Assembly: GCF_003635165.1 (NCBI RefSeq) | Contig: NZ_ML058617.1 | Coordinates: 92,011-156,010, forward strand | Origin: Burkholderia sp. Nafp2/4-1b | GTDB lineage: Bacteria > Pseudomonadota > Gammaproteobacteria > Burkholderiales > Burkholderiaceae | Direction of reading: 5' to 3' | DNA length: 64,000 nt | In this document: piece after piece, positions 61,878 to 64,000 of the stretch | How positions within the stretch are numbered: the first letter of the stretch is position 1 | Layout of the letters: every line of letters starts with the position of its first letter | The notes under the pieces: model-generated | What the model saw: the letters and a program-made list of their open reading frames with translations, nothing else | The model's database searches: none | What the model was told of the DNA's origin: nothing | Made by a program: the position numbers and the translations under genes

Positions 61878-62352
61878 CACGCCGCAGGACAAAAGTGACG
61901 CAAAGCCCGACGTACGGGCAATTCCGCGAACCGGGGAAAGCTGCAAGAAGTGCCCACCGGAAGGGGGCCTACTTCGGCGGATGAATCACGGCGTAAATTG
62001 GACGTCGTACCGTTACCAGGCACGCATTACTGGCTTCGCATTCGACACCGCCGAGTGTCGCTGGAGTGACGAGTGGACGTGGGAAGGCAACGATTTCGAT
62101 GGATTCCAACGCGAAGCGTGTCTGCTGCAGGAAACGAAGGGGGATTATGATCAGTTCCTAGACGAGGACGGCGATCCCAAATTCTTCTTCACGGGCTTCA
62201 CCGACACTCGCAGACAGATTCTTCGGCAGTCCGTCGCCGTCAACACCAACCCACCGGCTCAGTTGATATGGTATTTCATGACCCCGCGTGCACGGGAGTA
62301 TTTACTACCGGATCTGCGCCGGGCCCGCGTGCAATCCGTCTACCAACCGTAA
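61753..62352 (+). CDS. Tox-REase-5 type VI nuclease effector
   Basis: A 199-residue effector. A hydrophobic N-terminal part (PIIEAAAVELGPLLARAGVALLGG) may guide secretion or membrane contact. The toxin domain begins near residue 64 (CKKCPPEGG). The PD-(D/E)xK site is probably Asp116 (NDFDGF) with Glu127 and Lys129 (LLQETKG). The Tox-REase-5 family (PF15648) are DNA- or RNA-cleaving toxins. It sits between the adaptor and the immunity gene, as in TseT-like loci. Confidence 0.8.
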   Translation: MAGLVVPIIEAAAVELGPLLARAGVALLGGAAVAGTGSLSGDTPQDKSDAKPDVRAIPRTGESCKKCPPEGGLLRRMNHGVNWTSYRYQARITGFAFDTAECRWSDEWTWEGNDFDGFQREACLLQETKGDYDQFLDEDGDPKFFFTGFTDTRRQILRQSVAVNTNPPAQLIWYFMTPRAREYLLPDLRRARVQSVYQP

Positions 62353-62356
62353 CGCC

Positions 62357-63085
62357 ATGCAATTCATAGCTCAATATCGAGAAACAGCGAACGCCGCGCG
62401 TTCCGACTATGTTCGCCAACTGACTCGTCTCTGGCCTGTCATCGAATCGCTTGCAGCGAAAGATGCCCGCTTGGCCGAATGGTTCCTACAAGGAAACTCG
62501 GAAGAAGATGCGCGACTGTATTCAGTTTATGAGGCTCCTGGAACGCCCTCGACTGCCATACTCGCGGTGCTAACTGAACAGTATCGCGGCGAGGACAACC
62601 TCGCAAAAACCATCGGGATATGGAACGGCCAGAGCGCTAAGAAAGACGGTGCATCTCTCTCCCTTGGGTTCGACACCGGCTCGATGCCGTGCGATTTTGA
62701 TCTATCGCTTGGCGAAGAAAGCACAACGTCATCGCGACTGGGGGACTTCGAGTCGGTCGGACAAATCGTCGCTGCAGTGGCGGCCGCATATGCGCCAGCC
62801 TACGTGACTGTCGCCCCAAGGAAATATGCTTCGAAGCAGGTTTTTGATGACAAACCGGGGGTAGGTTGGATGCTGTATCTGCCCCGGGTAATAACTCAAC
62901 AGCAGGTGCCCGAGGCTCACGCCCTCATCCCCGTGCCAGCTGACGGAAAGCAAACCGGCACGATCATCGTCAGCGTGACAGACACGACATTCTCGGTCGA
63001 CAATCCCGAGCACATCGAGACAGCGAACCGTATCGAGATTCGACTCGTCGACCAAGACCTCCTGCCCGCATTCGCCGACCTGTAA
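62357..63085 (+). CDS. Imm52-type immunity protein
   Basis: A 242-residue soluble protein of the Imm52 kind. The order is helical N-terminus (QYRETANAARSDYVRQLTRLWPVIESL), a beta-rich centre with LGDFESVGQIVAAVAAAYAPAYVTVAPRKY, and PGVGWMLYLPRVITQQQVPEA near the end. It begins 4 bp after the toxin stop, which supports a toxin-immunity pair. It should bind and block the nuclease in the producing cell. Confidence 0.8.
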   Translation: MQFIAQYRETANAARSDYVRQLTRLWPVIESLAAKDARLAEWFLQGNSEEDARLYSVYEAPGTPSTAILAVLTEQYRGEDNLAKTIGIWNGQSAKKDGASLSLGFDTGSMPCDFDLSLGEESTTSSRLGDFESVGQIVAAVAAAYAPAYVTVAPRKYASKQVFDDKPGVGWMLYLPRVITQQQVPEAHALIPVPADGKQTGTIIVSVTDTTFSVDNPEHIETANRIEIRLVDQDLLPAFADL

Positions 63086-63124
63086 GTACGTTGCCGGCAC
63101 GATGCCCCGCGCCGGCAACGCTGA

Positions 63125-63916
63125 TTAGAACAGCCCCACGGGCTGCGCCGCGTCGTCCCAACTGAAGATGATCAGTTCGTTCCGTTCAGCCGCCCGGCCG
63201 CCTCCACCAACGGTGTACTGAATCGGCACGGTCTCGATGTGGAACCCGTCGAACACACGTCGAATATCGGGATGGTCATTGAGGCTCACGATCGCACGCC
63301 CCTTAATCGACCGAAGGCGCTGCGCCATCTTCTCGTACTCCGCAAAAGGAAACGCGACGCCGTACCCTTCCGTCTCGTAATACGGGGGGTCCAAGTAAAA
63401 CAGCGTATGCGGTCGATCGTACCGATCAATGCAGGCCGCCCAATCGAGTCGCTCGACGAACGTGTTCGCGAGCCGAAGGTGTGCCGCCGACAGTTCCTCC
63501 TCGATACGCAAAAGATTCAGGCCGGGCGGCGTTGTCGTCGCCGTGCCGAATGTCTGCCCTTCCAGCTTCCCGCCAAAGCAACTTTTCTGCAGGTAGTAGA
63601 ACCGCGCAGCACGCTGGATATCGGTGAGTGTTTCCGGGACCGTCTGCTTCAGCCATTCGAACACCTGCCGGCTCGTCAGCGCCCATTTAAACTGACGCAC
63701 GAACTCCTCCAGGTGATGCTGCACAACGCGGTACAGGTTGATTAGCTCGCCGTTGACGTCGTTGACCACTTCGACTTTTGCAGGCGGGCGCAGAAAGTAC
63801 AACGCTGCGCCACCCGCGAACACCTCCACGTAGCAGTCGTGCGCCGGGAAACGCGGGATGATGTGGTCTGCGAGACGGCGCTTGCCGCCAATCCAAGGAA
63901 TGATGGGATTTGCCAT
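63125..63916 (-). CDS. Phage-type DNA adenine methylase
   Basis: A 263-residue Dam-like N6-adenine methyltransferase. IPWIGGKRRLADHIIPRFP and YVEVFAGGAALYF are the SAM-binding motifs, and FYLDPPYYETEGYG holds the catalytic DPPY. The target is probably GATC or a similar short site. It faces the immunity gene convergently (39 bp apart). Phage methylases protect or regulate phage DNA. Its promoter side at 63917-64000 includes CCTACGTAGG (63957-63966), a palindrome. Confidence 0.88.
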   Translation of the reverse strand: MANPIIPWIGGKRRLADHIIPRFPAHDCYVEVFAGGAALYFLRPPAKVEVVNDVNGELINLYRVVQHHLEEFVRQFKWALTSRQVFEWLKQTVPETLTDIQRAARFYYLQKSCFGGKLEGQTFGTATTTPPGLNLLRIEEELSAAHLRLANTFVERLDWAACIDRYDRPHTLFYLDPPYYETEGYGVAFPFAEYEKMAQRLRSIKGRAIVSLNDHPDIRRVFDGFHIETVPIQYTVGGGGRAAERNELIIFSWDDAAQPVGLF

Positions 63917-64000
63917 TGTGAAAGCCGCTTTTAAACTTCGTGTAGAATTCGGCCCGCCTACGTAGGTAAGCAGGGCCTAGGCTGAATGAAATGAACGCGT

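Noticed and set aside
63575..63590. AAAGCAACTTTTC matching the mutS-like repeat leader
   Set aside because: It is inside the Dam gene and is explained by its codons; the rest of the repeat is missing.

Overview
The window looks like a chromosome segment of a Burkholderia species, most likely of the cepacia complex. The evidence is the high GC content, dense coding, a Burkholderia-type porin, an AzgA-type purine permease, a heme uptake operon, FabV enoyl reductase and many paired regulators. This assignment rests on protein and codon character only, not on a database match.

Bases 1-47430 are ordinary chromosome. In order: a redox operon (luciferase-like fragment, dkgB, an Old Yellow Enzyme, an exported cyclase-family protein) behind a perfect palindrome; an O-methyltransferase divergent from a TetR gene; a purine permease; a LysR regulator; an amino-acid binding protein; a deacylase; a MetQ-type lipoprotein; a porin; three small genes; a Fur-box-controlled heme receptor followed by hemS-T-U-V; a UPF0126 channel with a PBP1A-type peptidoglycan synthase; an APH(6)-like kinase; ureidoglycine aminohydrolase; envelope proteins; a serine hydrolase; glutathione transferases; an SDR-DoxX operon carrying the same operator as its GbsR-like regulator; FabV; an SDR/TetR pair; an ArsR-SRPBCC pair; a LysR/MFS pair; PAP2; and a persulfide dioxygenase-rhodanese fusion. 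An amidohydrolase gene tail survives as a fragment near 41.0 kb.

Bases of about 47.7-58.5 kb form a genomic island with visibly lower GC and different codon use. It is modular. Three dispersed copies of a sequence reading like the decayed 5' end of mutS (near 49.85, 53.38 and 55.79 kb, same orientation) separate three cargo blocks. Block A holds a DUF4365 nuclease-like gene coupled to an unknown 374-residue protein. Block B holds a split borosin-type RiPP cluster: a discrete precursor, an alpha-N-methyltransferase of the tetrapyrrole-methylase fold and a 2-oxoglutarate/Fe(II) oxygenase-like enzyme, with a convergent GNAT acetyltransferase and a frameshifted small gene. Block C holds a HEPN-type protein and two small genes. 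A 79-bp miniature IS30-like element sits beside the first mutS-like copy. After the third copy come an RsbRD-type histidine kinase and small genes.

Bases of about 58.7-64.0 kb carry a SRAP-family protein, a PAAR-DUF4123-adaptor-nuclease-immunity set of the type VI secretion kind, and a phage-type DNA adenine methylase, suggesting a prophage or satellite remnant carrying interbacterial toxin cargo.

The most interesting item is the borosin-type cluster at 50297-52136: precursor and methyltransferase overlap by ATGA, the catalytic Tyr/Arg/Tyr spacing of fungal OphMA is kept exactly, and an oxygenase-like gene is translationally coupled downstream.
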